From Abelmoschus esculentus (taxonomy: Eukaryota > Streptophyta > Magnoliopsida > Malvales > Malvaceae), in assembly GCA_035048815.1 (NCBI GenBank), contig JAUCBN010000038.1, positions 14,260,501 to 14,324,500 on the forward strand: a DNA stretch of 64,000 nt. The letters are read 5' to 3'. Positions 24,375 through 37,344 of the stretch are shown here, in pieces. The notes beneath the pieces were generated by a model that ran no database searches, was not told where the DNA came from, and was given only the letters and a program-made list of their open reading frames with translations. Each line of letters begins with the position of its first letter. The stretch's first letter is position 1. The position numbers and the translations under genes are program-made.

Positions 24375-25107
24375 GGCGTAAATATAATTTTAATTTTTAA
24401 TGTTTATAATTTTTATTATTATCTTTTTTATAAATAGTTTATTTTTTAACTACAACTATTAAAAGTTTAACAATAATGACATGTCATATATATATGATAA
24501 TATTTTTTAAATGAAATGACATATAATCTATCAAATACATATATATAATATAATTTTATTTTAATAAAATATTAAAAAAATAATTAATTCTAAAATATAA
24601 TTTTATTCCAATATAAAACAATTAAAATTTAAATAAAATATTAAAAAATTAATTAATTCTAAAATAAAAGACTACTAAACTTTCCCTACCCTAATTACGA
24701 TAGAATTAAAGTCCTATCTTAAAAAAAATATGAACACAGTTCAAAATTAATTAATTTTGTAAGGTAAAATTTTGATTCTATCGTAGTTAGGGTTGATATG
24801 TGTATTAGTATTTTATTTTTTAATTAATTAATTTTTTAATATTTTATTTGAATTTGATTTTTTTATATTTTATATTAGAATAAAATTATATTTTTCATAT
24901 ATATATATTTGATAGGTTAGATGCCATGTTATTTAAAATTATATTATCATATGCATATGACATGTTATCATTGTTAAATTTTTAACAGTCGTAGTTAAAA
25001 GTAAACTATTTGTCAAAAAGATATAGGTTAAGAGCTAAATTTATCAAAAAAAAAAAGGCTAAAACGATAAAAATTATAAACGTTAAGAGTTAAAATTATC
25101 TTTATAC
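24375..25107. mobile_element. long-TIR MULE-like element, 10-bp target duplication
   Basis: A palindromic element of 733 bases. The left arm from ggcgtaaatataattttaat aligns, inverted, with the right arm ending ttaaaattatctttatac, with insertions, for about 350 bases up to a centre near 24740. Flanking tttcgaataa occurs at 24365-24374 and 25108-25117. Long arms plus a 9-10 bp duplication suggest a MULE. It lies 117 bases beyond the stop codon of the preceding gene, so it may touch its 3' UTR. Confidence 0.75.
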
Positions 25108-25117
25108 TTTCGAATAA

Positions 25118-26342
25118 TTATAATTAATTATAATCAGAATCAAATACTACAATTAAAGTTACTTTCTATAAAATAAATTTGAATGATAGTCTTATGAAAT
25201 AATTATTCACCTATAAAATGTATTTATATTTTTTAAAGATTAAAAATATGAATAAATATTAATCGTAATCTTGTAAGACTTATTTTTTTTTATTTTTTTT
25301 AAATTTTAATCTTAATTAATTTAAATTAATATATTAATTTATTTTTTATTTTAAGTTAGGTTATCTATCGTTAATAGCAATAATTACTCTTCTTCTTATA
25401 AGTGTTATCACTAAAAGATAGATAACTAATTATGAAATCTGCTTTATTTTTATTGATAGAAATTAAATTTTAAGCTCATAGTTAAGAGATGAGAGGGATA
25501 ACCACTTCACCACATCTCATAATTCGTATATATTAAAATTTTAATAACATAACGTATAAAATATAACTTTAAATTTTAGTTATGTTGTATTTAATAGGCA
25601 TAATTAAATTTCAAAATATTTGAACCCGTGAAGTGATTTTAATGGTAAAAGAAGATATATTTTATCTGAATGATGAGTCCAAGTACCATATGTATATAAT
25701 GTGTATTTTATTAATAAACTAAAAAAATTAAATAGATATTATCTTATAATCATATCAATGGAAAAAAACATTTATACTCACAATATTTTAGTGTTTCAGA
25801 TTAATATATAATCGATACGAAATATAATATAAAAAACCTTATGTACTAAACATAAAAACAAAAAACTAAATCCTTAACTTTTTTTGACAAATCCCACTGA
25901 ATTTTTATTAAATCAATAGAAAAATTATAATTAAATCGCAATTAATAAGTGAAATAATTGGATTAAACAATCCAAAAAATTTTATACCCCCCAAAAAATC
26001 TATGGAAATAAGCATACCAATAAAATTCAGAAGCTTCCTTAATCTCCTTGTCTCTGTCCAAACGAGACACATAACGAAGAAAGAAAGAAGTTATAGACGA
26101 TCCAAACTGTCATGCAAAAAAGTATCGCTACACAGGACTGATTTTATCAGTAAACGACCATCAACTGAGTGGGTGTTGCGTGTAAAATAGGTTGCGCAAT
26201 TAGTGCAAGTGTACACGACGCAAGTAATAAAGTGATAAGTATTATCGAATATCGTCTCCACAAGAATTAGTCTACTCAATATGTTTTCTTTCGTCTTCTC
26301 GCTCTGTAAAAGAAATAAAATAAAAGACACAGATAAGTTCGG
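25118..26342. other. gene-free AT-rich stretch, then start of an older repeat
   Basis: No gene. From about 26160 the phrase 'gcaagtgtacacgacgcaag' and following bases look like old repeat sequence that is interrupted by the solo LTR at 26348 and continues at 29911. Confidence 0.4.
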
Positions 26343-26347
26343 GTATT

Positions 26348-29300
26348 TGTAACGACCCTATTGAAAACTGAGTATTTACTTAATTAGGCGAATAGGGTGC
26401 TAATTTTGAAAGGATTAAAAATTATGGTTTAAAATGTCTCAAAACAAAATAATTAGGGTTTAATTTTAAAAAATTGGAATTAGGTCTTAAAAGGGGAATT
26501 TAGATCTAACATTTGAGAATTTAGGGTTTAAAATTGAAAAAGGGAATTCTAAGTTAGGGATTTCTAAAATTAAGGTTGAAAAAGGGTTTGGGAATTTTAG
26601 AAGTTGAAATTGATTTTAAAATTAATTCTTTGAAAAAGGTTGGAAAACGATTTAAAAAGGGGTGGGATTAGGTTTTAAAATTCGGAAATTGGGAGAGAAT
26701 AATTTTAAAAAAACGGGTTGGAGTCGCCACCGGCCATTTTGGTGGGTCGTACACCGTGAAAACCAGAGATTCGAAAAAACGGGTCCGAGAGTCAATTACG
26801 GTTTAAAAACGGGTTTAGGATTTAAAAACCGTCCAAATTAGCACCTCTAAAATAACCGCTTAATTAATTTTGAATTTTTCAGATTAAAGTGACATTTAAA
26901 TTAATTTTTGTTTAAGGATTCAAATCAATTTTATTCTTACCATGTCTTTACCCAGAGGCAACGCATACACCGCGACCACTACGTTAGAACGCAAGCCCGT
27001 TACGACCGACTAAAGACGAAATTAATTAATTCATTAATTAAAATGTTGATTGTAATTTCGGTTCATGTAAGATGCAAAAGGATAAATGCTACATAATATG
27101 AAGAGTAGATAAGTGACACATACAAATAAATAGTAAACAAGGTATAAACAAATTTAAAAGGATAAAGATAGATAAATGACAAAAATCCCAGACATTAAAA
27201 AGACATGCCCTAATACAACAAGAGTAAGACATGGTATAAAAACCTATCGCAGCAACATAGAATCTAAATAAAAACAAATATATCGAATATGATAAAAAGA
27301 CAATAAACACTAGATCAAATATAAAAAAAAACATGGGAACAACCCTAAGCAACACATGCATCTAATAAAAAAACTTACACTAATATAAAACATGAAAACA
27401 TATATATGAAAGCACAACTCATGCTACCAATCCATGTTACTTTAACATTCATGTAAGAAGTATAAAAAGACATGTTAAAAAAACGTAAACACATAAGACA
27501 CAAGATAAGAAGAATGCTAACTATGACAAATTAGAACTTATAACCAAAACTAACCGAAATAGGGTATATAAAACATATAAGAAGGAACATGCTACCCTTT
27601 CAAAACATGTGTAAACGGAAACCAAATCTCATGTTCATGTGATAAATAAGATAATAACATTGGAATAAACAAATAAATGGCCTATATAAAAAAACATATA
27701 TACACGGAAACAAAAGAATGACGTACTACACATACATGAATAAAAACTATGAAAACTCATAGTAATATGAATGAATACATGGATAAATAAAAACATGAAG
27801 GCATGATGAAAATAGAGCAAAAAGATGTACAAAAAGCATAAAAAAAACTATAATATAAACTAACAAGAATAAACAAAAAATAAAAGAAATTAAACTAAAA
27901 GGAAGAAAAGTTTCTGTTAATGGCCGGATTAAAATGAGAAATACAATCTGGAGGACTGGAAGAGCAATTTCACCAAGGGGAAGGTCTTAAAACACGGTCT
28001 AAAATACGGAAGGACCAAAAATAGATAAAACCATTTTTAAAGATGATTATCATTAAAATCGGGACCAAAATAAAACAAATCCAAAACCTTAAAGGACCGT
28101 GGAAGTTGTTTCCCCACACGGAGGGTTTTATGATATAAATAAAAATATTTTCAAAAAAGCCCCTCGTGTATAAATAACAATCAAAAAACAAAAACCTTCT
28201 TTCTTTCATTTTCTCAAACCGAGAACGCCTCTTCTCTTCAAATTCTCTATGGAATTCCAAAAGAAAAAGATGAACATCTTTGAATGTTCTTCCTCTCCGT
28301 CTTGATTTCCGGAAAACCACCGCCTCGGTCACCGCTAGCGAGGGGAAGATGACGGAGGAGGAGGAAGGAAGAGCCGACGGGCGACCCACCCTTCGAAGGT
28401 ATAAATCTAGACTCTTAACTCCTGTTTTATGTTCGTATGCGAAAAGAAAACAAAGAGGTTATCTTTTTACCTCTGAAAAATGCTATTTTTTGTTGTATTG
28501 ATCGGAATTGTTGGGTGAAGACCCTTACAAATGTTTCGGTTTGGCTTAAATAGCCTATTACAAGAGGAGAGCACAAGGGTTCCTAATTTTTCATTGGTTG
28601 CTGAATTTTGTTCTCATGTGATCTCTGATTTTTAGCCGAAATGCTTCTGATATTTAGTGTATTTGCGTCTCTGCAATTCTGGATTTTGGTCGGCTTGCAC
28701 CCTGTAAATGCTGCTAGAATCGTATTGTTTGGCCTCTGGTATCCTTGTACGAATCTGATAATTACTTTTTTGTTTGTTTGTAACACGTACGAGGCGGTCG
28801 AAGAAGCAAAAGGGACCACCAGCTAGCTGATCGGACGACGAGGACTCTTCAGGCAGCCAAACGGTTCTATCAGAATGCGAAGTGTCTCGCGTGTGCAACG
28901 CACGCGCGCGTAGGAGACTCGAGTGGACAGCGCGTGTGGAGCGTGAAGGATTCTGGAAGCTTCCCTTGTTTCATCTCGGTCATTGGATCTAGATCAGATC
29001 CAACGACCACCAAAGAGCTGCGCATAGGATAAGGATGTTAGATCAGATTATGGTTTTTTGTAATCTAAATTAGCTATAGGGCCGATTGGGCTTGATGGAT
29101 TAAAGGGCTTGTAATGGATTTATGTAATATGGGCTTGTAATTATATTTTATGCGGTCTGATTATTAGAATATGTATAATGGACTTTTATTTAATTGTTTA
29201 ATAAAACTTGAGCTTATTATTTAGGATTAATAAAATGGATTTTTATTTAATTGTTTGGGTTATTTATATGATATCTGATATATATAATAATAATATTAAA

Positions 29301-29910
29301 TGATAACAAAACCGAATGAGGGGAAATAATAATATGATAGTAATAGCATGATAATAATAATAATAATAATAATAATAATAGAAATAAAACGTGCCAAAGA
29401 GAAAAAAGAAAAATAATTATTAACATACAATATTTATTTATTTTTTAATGAAGAAAATGACAAAAATAATTAATAATAGTTAGATTTAAAGAAACAAAAC
29501 ATGTACAAATTGTGAATGAAAATTATTATAATACTATTTTTGTATTTTCAAAATGAATTAGCAACAAAAACAAAGACCAAAGAAAATATTTATAAAAGTT
29601 TAACAATAAGACTAGAATATATATTTTTTGACATATAACAAAAATAATAATAATAAAAGAATGATAATATTTAGTAATAAAGTTAATAAAACGAAAGCAA
29701 GTATAAAAACGAAGTAGTATATTATAATATTTTGGGTTTTAGTTTATAATTAATAATAACAATAGTAAATAAAATCATTATTTAAATAATAAAGAAAAAC
29801 GTAACAAAAGAAGTATCTACAAAATGTTTTTTTTTTTTAATAATTACAAGCCCATTACTCGAATAAAATTTAGACCCGGGTTTGAACCCTGGATAAAATT
29901 AGTGATTACA
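26348..29910 (-). mobile_element. solo LTR, 3.56 kb (family B), minus orientation
   Basis: The plus strand runs from tgtaacgaccctattg to agtgattaca, so read on the minus strand it is TGTAATCACTA...GGGTCGTTACA, with TG/CA ends. A perfect 5-bp target duplication gtatt lies at 26343-26347 and 29911-29915. The terminal sequences and an internal gccaccggccattttggt motif (inverted: GGCCGGTGGCGAC) are shared with the shorter LTRs at 31213-33117 and 57333-59057, so these are related families, probably Ty3/gypsy. No gag-pol lies inside, hence a solo LTR from recombination. The 139-codon minus frame at 27970-28389 and several smaller ones have no recognised domain. A (ATA)n run lies at about 29350-29381. 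Confidence 0.85.
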
Positions 29911-29915
29911 GTATT

Positions 29916-31207
29916 CTAAAGTAAATTAAATAACTTGAATAATAAAAAAAACTAAATAATGAGAAAATAATCAGATTAAGAAAGTGGTCAGGATCCAGTT
30001 GTGTTGTATAGTGGATTCAGTTGACTTGTTTCTGTCCAATGCAATTACACAACACTGCCTCGGTAGCACTACAGTTTTACTACCTCGACAGTGATGAGCT
30101 ACGTCCGCCGCGACAATCCCTTGCTCTTGGGTGGACTTTACCAAGATTTGGCAAAGTGTCCTTTGATGACTCCGCTTATCCCTAAGTCGAAGTACTGTTG
30201 ATGACTAGTCCTTGATGATACCTCCTGGCGTGAATCAACTATAATCACCAACCAATCCCACACTTCTTTTAGCCGCTGAAACTCTAACCTATCCCTAGGC
30301 CGAGTTAGTATTTTTCGACTAGAAAACTACTGTACTTATTCCTTTCGTGAATCTAACTCTCCCGATATTAGATAAATAAATTTCTCACAAACTTCTCTCC
30401 TGAGCTTGAATGCAAGAACAATGAATGACAAAGAATAAGCAAACCTTGATATTTTATTGCATTGAAACAAGAAACCAAAGTTCAATCTCCTCTCACAAAT
30501 ACTCTACAACTTTCTCCTAAGCCTTAAAGAATTTAGAACATAACGAAAACAAAGAAAACTCTAAACTCTAAGGTGAATTCTTCTCTCTAATCCAGCTCTC
30601 TCCTCTTCCTTGGGCGGCACCTCCTTTATATAGGCTTAGCCTAGGGCAAACATTTCCAAAGTAGGAATACAACTTGGAGTAAAACACAAAGTTAAGTACA
30701 TAAATAAAATATATTTGTTTTATTTCCTAGTTTATTCCCACAAGGATTCTTTTCTTGCGTGGCCTTTGACTTTGACTTTCCATGTGTTTTTCAGCTCCGA
30801 TTCTTGTGCTGCTTGTCTTAAAACGTCCACCTTATTTTTCTCTTCAGATCGCTTATAATATCAACATTTGTTCTTCAAGTGCTGTCGCGGCCTCAGGTCC
30901 TGCCTCGGCCTCAATCATTGCCGCGACATCAGTTCTACCTGTAAATGCACAAAGGTGCAGTAAAGCTTGACTTTTCTATAAATATCATCTTTATATGTTA
31001 CAACAAAATATCTAAATATCTCACATTAAGTTCATGCATTAGTCCAAGTAGGTGTAGGTTAAGTGATTATTGTCCATGAAAGGTGTAAAAAGTGATAGTG
31101 AATTGAGCACTTATCAGTCGGGATAAATCTTTTCAAGTGACCACCGACAATAAGATAAATCAGAAAACTAGCACCGGATTGAATCTCTGTGTGAACAACA
31201 ATTGATC
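29916..31207. other. older repeat block between the two solo LTRs
   Basis: Moderate GC, with no sustained open frame. Phrases such as ctcctttatataggcttag (TATA-like, about 30630) and gagcacttatca (about 31105-31117) suggest an old retroelement terminal region read on the minus strand. With both LTRs removed, 26160-26347, 29916-31207 and the DNA after 33122 become one continuous block. I cannot name the element. Confidence 0.4.
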
Positions 31208-31212
31208 GTTAG

Positions 31213-33117
31213 TGTAATACCCGAATTTCATCCGGGTTCGAATATAAAATAAGGCCTACGTAAATATAATTAATTGAATAAATAAGTAGATAAATAACCA
31301 AAACTCAAAAAAATAAATAAATATATATAATAAATATAAAATAAATAAACAAAAAATAAAATAAAAAATATTAAATGAAGGAGGTTAACATTCGGTTACC
31401 CATATGGATAAGAAGGGGAGGTTACCATTCAAGGGGGCCGGTTACAAGGGGGCTCGGTCACTCCATGTAGAAAAAAGAAAAAGGGGAGTTCACGGAGGTT
31501 TTCCATAACAAAACTGAAGAGAAACAAGGGAGAGAGATTCAGCTGGGGAGGGGGATCCATGATTTGTTTCCTTTGATTTCTCTCCAATTGAGAGTGTGCT
31601 GGGGGCAATGGTGAGAAGATAGAATTCGGCCATCATGAGGGAGAAAGAGTGATGATGGCTATGATGATTGCAACAATTATAAGGCATTGATGAGACCATA
31701 ATGATGCAATGATGGGGTGATGATCATGCAATGATTAGGAAAATGATGATGCAATGGTGGCCAATGATTAAACGATGATGGAGACAATGATTGGAGGGTT
31801 ATGTCTTTGTTTTGTATGCAAAACCATAGAATCTGCAATTCACGGGGTAGCAACATCAATTTGGAGGGCTATGGATCCGAACTCCTTTGTGTACGAAAGG
31901 AATGTTGAGTTTAAGGATAATTCGCGCAGACATAGATGGAATTTGATATCTACAGCGAAAAGAAACTGACACAAGGAACTTAATTTCAAAAGTTAATTTG
32001 CGGCCATGGAACTGGAAATTCAGGTTAGTATTCACTTCAATTATTGTTGTTTTTATTATATATATTAAGATTTTTATTTTTTTATAATATTATTGATTGC
32101 TAAAGTCTCTGTCTTTATCTAATGTTCTAATTTATTTGTATGTATTTAATTGGTATTCGTATGCTTGCATGAATTTTAAGCATATAGTATATTTGTTTAG
32201 GGTGACAATTAGTTTACACTTAGTTAATTAAATTAGAGCCTTTTTTAGGATTAGTCACTTTAATTAAATAATAAATTAAATAGGGAGATAATTTAGTAAA
32301 GATGACATTCTAATCATATATCTCGGATGCACTAAGTGGTCAGTGTTTTGACACAACATTATGCTGGCTAATAGTGTATTTTGGTATCGCATTCGGCGTA
32401 TCATCGAAACATAAAAAATGGTAAATAATTTAAGATTAGACTTAAATAAAATTAATTAGGCAAAACTAGAAACACCATTAGTAATTATTAATTTATTTGG
32501 TGTCTAGACGGTAGTATCCGATTATTCAGATGTTATCATAATATACTTGGTAAATTAATAATTTAATAGGGTTTAAATATTTAATTAATGGAGCCTCATA
32601 GGTTAGAACTTAAAATCGACAAGATAATAATTGGTCATGCATATTAAAAACCTTTTTGGGTCAAAATTTATATTTCCTTAAATACGAGTTAAGGTTTCCT
32701 ATTATAGGACGTCTTATTCAAGGCTCGTATTTAAAAGAAATGTACTTTTTTATCCAAAAGGATATCTTATTCGAACGATATTTATTTGCCAATGACGTAT
32801 TAAATTAATATTATTATTCGAAATGCTGAAATGCCACGTGTAATTAATAAGGTACCGATCTCGGGCGTTCGTAAGGGTCGTCCTTACGAGTAACCGACTC
32901 CCGAATCCAAAATGTTTTAAAGATTTCTAGTTTATTTTATGGTGTCTGGCCTACAAAAGTGGCCGGTGGCGACTCCAAATTATTTTTAAAATTCAAATAG
33001 TATATGTTTTCAATAAAATTTGATTTTTCATAATTAAAAGCAATAAAACTCGATTTTTCAAAATTCCACTCGCCATGCTATTTTCTACACCTTTTCGACT
33101 TTAAAATGGTCGCGACA
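31213..33117 (+). mobile_element. solo LTR, 1.9 kb (family A)
   Basis: Begins tgtaatacccgaatttcatc and ends aaaatggtcgcgaca, with a perfect 5-bp target duplication gttag at 31208-31212 and 33118-33122. The same family occurs inverted at 57333-59057. It contains gtggccggtggcgactccaa about 150 bases before the 3' end and a degenerate ATGATGCAATG tandem region (about 31640-31790). No internal retrotransposon genes, hence a solo LTR. The superfamily (Ty3/gypsy, Tekay-like) is inference from length and termini. Confidence 0.9.
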
Positions 33118-33122
33118 GTTAG

Positions 33123-33517
33123 GGTACGCTGAAACATGCCACAAAGACAGATGAATCAAATTACAAAACAAAAACATATCATAAACACAGAAGAAAAATG
33201 TGTCATAAGGACAAAAACAACATGTTATAAAACCAAAGATTCTTATTAAAATAAAAAAAAAAAACAAAAAAAATCCTTAACCTTTAAAAAAAAGGATAGA
33301 GCACTGTGTGCATGTGTATTGAATTATTTTCCATATAATAAAAAAGCAATTATATATGTATCATAAATGTTATATTTTATTGGCTTATATAACAAACTAG
33401 TCCCTTTCGAATTAGACAATAATCGAACAAGTCCCTAAGTAAAATATTGTCACAACTAAACCCTTTTTTAAAAAATTCTAATGAAATGATCCATGTCTTG
33501 TGAATACGTTGAACTAA
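33123..33517. other. gene-free stretch
   Basis: A-rich, repetitive-looking sequence continuing the older repeat; nothing identified. Confidence 0.4.
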
Positions 33518-34139
33518 GGGCCAGTTTAGTATTGCTTTTAAAAAGTGCGGTAGAAAAATGTGGTGAGAAAGTATAGTGAAAAAGTTCTTTTGGAATTTTT
33601 AGTTTGAAAAATATGTGTTTAGTATTACTGTCAAAAAGTGCTTTTGAGAAAGTAAATGACTATTTTAGACATGATGTTATAAATTAAAAATATATATTTA
33701 AATGATAATAAATTATTTTATATTATAATATTAACTTAAATTATGATAAAATATAAAAATATTAATAAATAAATAAATTATTTTTAAAAAGTGCTTTTTA
33801 GAAGTGCTTTTGAGAAAATATATAATTTTGTACGAATATATATAATTTTTAAATTAAAAAAATAATTTATGTTAAATATAATTATGTATTTGTAAAAATT
33901 AGATTATAATAAAATATAATAAATGAAGGTTAAAATTGTAATATGACCCCTAAAAGCACTTTTTAAACGCAAAAGCTAAAGTTTGGCAAAAACTAAAAAT
34001 TTTAGCTTTTGCGTTTGGGTTGAAAATCACTTTTCAAACGTAATTTCTTTTTCAAAAGCTAACTGTTTAGCATTGCTTCTACGTTTTAAACAAACTTTTG
34101 ACTCAAAAGCTGGTTTGAAAAACAATGCTAAACGGGGCC
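33518..34139. mobile_element. PIF/Harbinger-type MITE, TAA target duplication
   Basis: Inverted ends gggccagtttagtattg and caatgctaaacggggcc, flanked by taa at 33515-33517 and 34140-34142. Sub-terminal AAAAGTGCTTTT-type motifs repeat along the 622-base element. Tourist-like termini (GGGCCNGTTTAG) and a 3-bp TAA duplication fit PIF/Harbinger. The open frame at 33983-34186 is incidental. Confidence 0.8.
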
Positions 34140-34296
34140 TAATAAACATACATTATCTACCAAAAAATTTTTATGTCAATTCATAGCTCATTTTAGGAAT
34201 GGGTTATGGACTGGCTCAGATATGACTACTTCAAGAATATTCTGAAACTCTAAATATCAATGACACAAGAATTCCCCGTATTTTCTTGAATGAAAA

Positions 34297-34893
34297 TTAG
34301 GGGTTTAAATTATCGACTAAACCGAATTAACCGACATAACAATTCGGTTAAATAATTAAATTTTGTTCGATCGGTGAGTGGTTAAAGTTTTTTTGAAAAT
34401 TCGATTAACGGTTAATTCGGTTCGAAATATGTTAATTAACCGAATTAATCAAAATTTATATTTTATATATTTATTTTTAGTCACTAAACTTTTAAAAATT
34501 ATAAATTGGTCATTAAATTTTATCAAATTAATATAAAATGATAATTAAATTTATTATATTATTAAAAAATATTCATTAAATTTTTTAATATTTATCAATA
34601 ATTTAAAATATATAATAATTAAATGATCAATTTATAATAATTAGATAAGTTTAATGTTTGTTTTATAATTTTTGAAAGTTCAGTGGTTAAAAATATTATT
34701 TTAACATTATTGAATGATTATTTGTTTAATTTAACCAAAATTGTATAACAAATTTCGGTTAACCAAATTAACCGAAATTATGTATTTTGAAAAAAGTTGA
34801 ATTCGGTTAACGTTTAAAGATTTAAAAAGTTCTGTTAACTTGGTTTGATAATTTGGTTCGGCCATCGACCGAATTACCCGTTTGAACACCCCT
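34297..34893. mobile_element. hAT-type MITE rich in CGGTTAA motifs
   Basis: A perfect 8-bp duplication aatgaaaa flanks it at 34289-34296 and 34894-34901. The termini are ttaggggttt and gaacacccct. Both halves carry many ccgaattaacc / ggttaattcgg motifs, so the transcript would fold on itself. Related degenerate sequence is present at about 5195-5640. Confidence 0.75.
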
Positions 34894-34901
34894 AATGAAA
34901 A

Positions 34902-36365
34902 CTGACCACTTTACTAGGGAAGGGCATCTTACTCGGTCCGGTCGTGTCAGATTTTTTTTTATAAAAATTGGGTTGGATCGGGTTTCAGTTTATAGTAGAA
35001 ATTATCCAATCCAAATCCGATTTGATTTGAGACTAATTGTGTAATTTTTTTAAAAAAAAATAGGAATATTTCAAATAATACTCTTTTTATATTCTTTTAT
35101 AAATATATCTTTAAAATTGTTTTTTATTTATAATTTAATCCTTAAAATTACTATTTTTATTATTAAGTCCCTTAAAATTATTTTTCTATAGGTCCGATTG
35201 AGTTTAAGGTATTTATTTTCGGGACAGATCGATTTTTTTAAAGAAAATGTTTGAGTCAAATTTGGATTAAAGATGTTTTTCTTAGTTAGGTTTAACTTTT
35301 AAGTGGGCCCAAAACTCAACTCGACCCGTAGCCATCTCACTTTGCCTCTCTAATACATCCATCCATTTTAAAACCACTTCAAATTATTACAATGTTCTTA
35401 CAAGTTGGGAAGCAATAGTCAATTCAAATAGTAATCACAACTGATAATGAAAGCATATAAAATGAGAGCAGTGGATGAAAGAAAAAATATTAGGCCTTAA
35501 ATTACAGTTCATCTCTAGCTGTAGTTTAACATTTATTATTACCAGGCTGCCCTTTGCAAGGAAATGAAGTAAAATCTACAACAACCAGACGAGGATATTG
35601 GGTCTATGAAAATCCAAGAAATAAGGGGAGAAATCAGAGAAAACATATATAATACAAGAAATGGATCTCTGTTTTATGTCGTTGAATTTAAATTAAATCA
35701 AGGATTTAAGTCACTTTTTTACATCTTTTGGAGGTTATTTGTATTTTATTTGAAAACAAACAATGAAAGTTCGACGTTCAAAAAGATTAATTTACACGAG
35801 GATCAACATAAAATAGGAATAGACTCTTCTTTTACTGCGAAAATGTCTATATACATCAAATATCTGTTTTTATTCTTTTTTTTTTTCGTGAAAGAGCAAG
35901 ACAAGGAAACCCAAAAGTTCTTTCTTCCCTTGAACGGAATTATATCTATATTCAATTTAAATGAAGTCTAAATTCATCTCAAATAACATAGAACATTCAA
36001 CCACTTAAAGAGAGAAGAGAAAACAAAGCATTCATTAGCATTCATCACTATAATAATGAATCATTCATTTCTTGTTGTAAGACTCTTCATATGGTGCCTA
36101 TGACCACTATAAATAGGCACCTTTCTTTCATTTGTATTATACCATTTGGATTTTAAATTCTTTTTAAAGATTGTTTTCAACTTTGTTCTTGCGAGAATTC
36201 TATTAACTTCAAGTTAAGCTTATTGTCGTCATCCATTCCATCTTATTATCGCGTTGGTTCCTAACTTCTTATAGGTAGTGGGTCACGTGCCACAATCCTA
36301 CCATATTGAACCCATCTTATTATATTGTTGGTTCCTAACTTCATATAGCTAATGAGTCACAATCC
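34902..36365. other. gene-free stretch with a possible LTR-like promoter region
   Basis: 34915-35330 is a diverged repeat rich in 'tcggtccggtcg'-like motifs. 35400-36000 is of more ordinary composition; a 121-codon plus frame (35606-35971) has no recognisable domain. Around 36090-36130 'cactataaataggcacc' looks like a TATA box followed by repetitive leader sequence, as in an LTR, but I could not fix its ends. Confidence 0.35.
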
Positions 36366-36618
36366 GAGAAATTATATCATGAGTAAGTCTCATCACGTCA
36401 TCCATGAGATCAAACACTAAAAAACATCCATCTCATTATTTTTTTCATGTTATATATTTTCTAAGTGAATCTTCACTCATATTTACTGTTAATTTATTTT
36501 AAAAATAATTTTTTAAGTAAAGATTTACATAAAAGAAAATATGACACGGAAAAATTGATGAGGTGTATGATTTTTAAAGGTTGATCCCATGGACACGTGG
36601 TGGGACTTACCCATCTCG
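36366..36618. mobile_element. MITE of the 'GAGAAATTATATCAT' family, 9-bp target duplication
   Basis: Starts gagaaattatatcatgag and ends gacttacccatctcg. The duplication tcacaatcc is perfect at 36357-36365 and 36619-36627. The interior is nearly collinear with the copy at 23308-23559. Confidence 0.8.
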
Positions 36619-36627
36619 TCACAATCC

Positions 36628-37344
36628 ATTTAACCTTTAAAGTTAATTACCTCATGTCATCACTAATACACAATCCTACCTTTCCTTCATTTCATATAAA
36701 TTATCAGAATTATCACATTTTCATATTCTTCAAGCCTATTTCATGTCTTTTATTTCATCATTTCATTATTAATATTTTTTATTTTATTTTTAAGCTTTAT
36801 GTTTATACAATTACAACGTACTAATTTTAGTAGAATCTACTCTTATTTAGAATCACGATTGAATATCATATATGACTCGAACCATAATATCAAATTCATA
36901 TCACCTTCGATACTAATTTTGTTATAATATATAATTAAATTTAATTTAATCTTTAATCTTTTAAAATTCCATCAGTTTAATAATTCATTCCTAATCAATT
37001 TTTTAAAAACAATTTATCGTACACATTGTATTTATTTAGATTCTTAAAACCTATCATTTTAGTTAAATTAGTTGAATTATTTGTGAATTAATAATATATT
37101 AATTGAATAAATAAATAATAATGACCAAATTAACAGTATATAATATAAAAATATATAACTATAAAAAACTAAAAGAATAATGGTGTCTAACGGTGTGACA
37201 TGTATTTTAAATTTTTTAATGATAATCCGGATAAAATTATAGAGATAAAATATCTTAATTTAGAAAATTAAAAAATTATCAAATTCAGAATTTATCATGG
37301 GAAAAAAATCTAAAAATAGTTTCCACATTTTCAATGTATTGAAA
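36628..37344. other. gene-free AT-rich stretch
   Basis: Nothing identified. The 75-codon frame at 36597-36824 starts inside the MITE and has no known motif. Confidence 0.4.

Noticed and set aside
27970..28389. 139-codon open frame on the minus strand within the 3.56-kb solo LTR
   Set aside because: It lies inside an LTR with defined ends, shows no known domain, and overlapping frames exist on the other strand; chance open frame in less AT-rich LTR sequence.
33983..34186. 67-codon open frame (+)
   Set aside because: Falls across the right end of the Harbinger-type MITE.
35606..35971. 121-codon open frame (+)
   Set aside because: Low-complexity, hydrophobic F-run from poly-T, no recognisable domain, no promoter or splice evidence.
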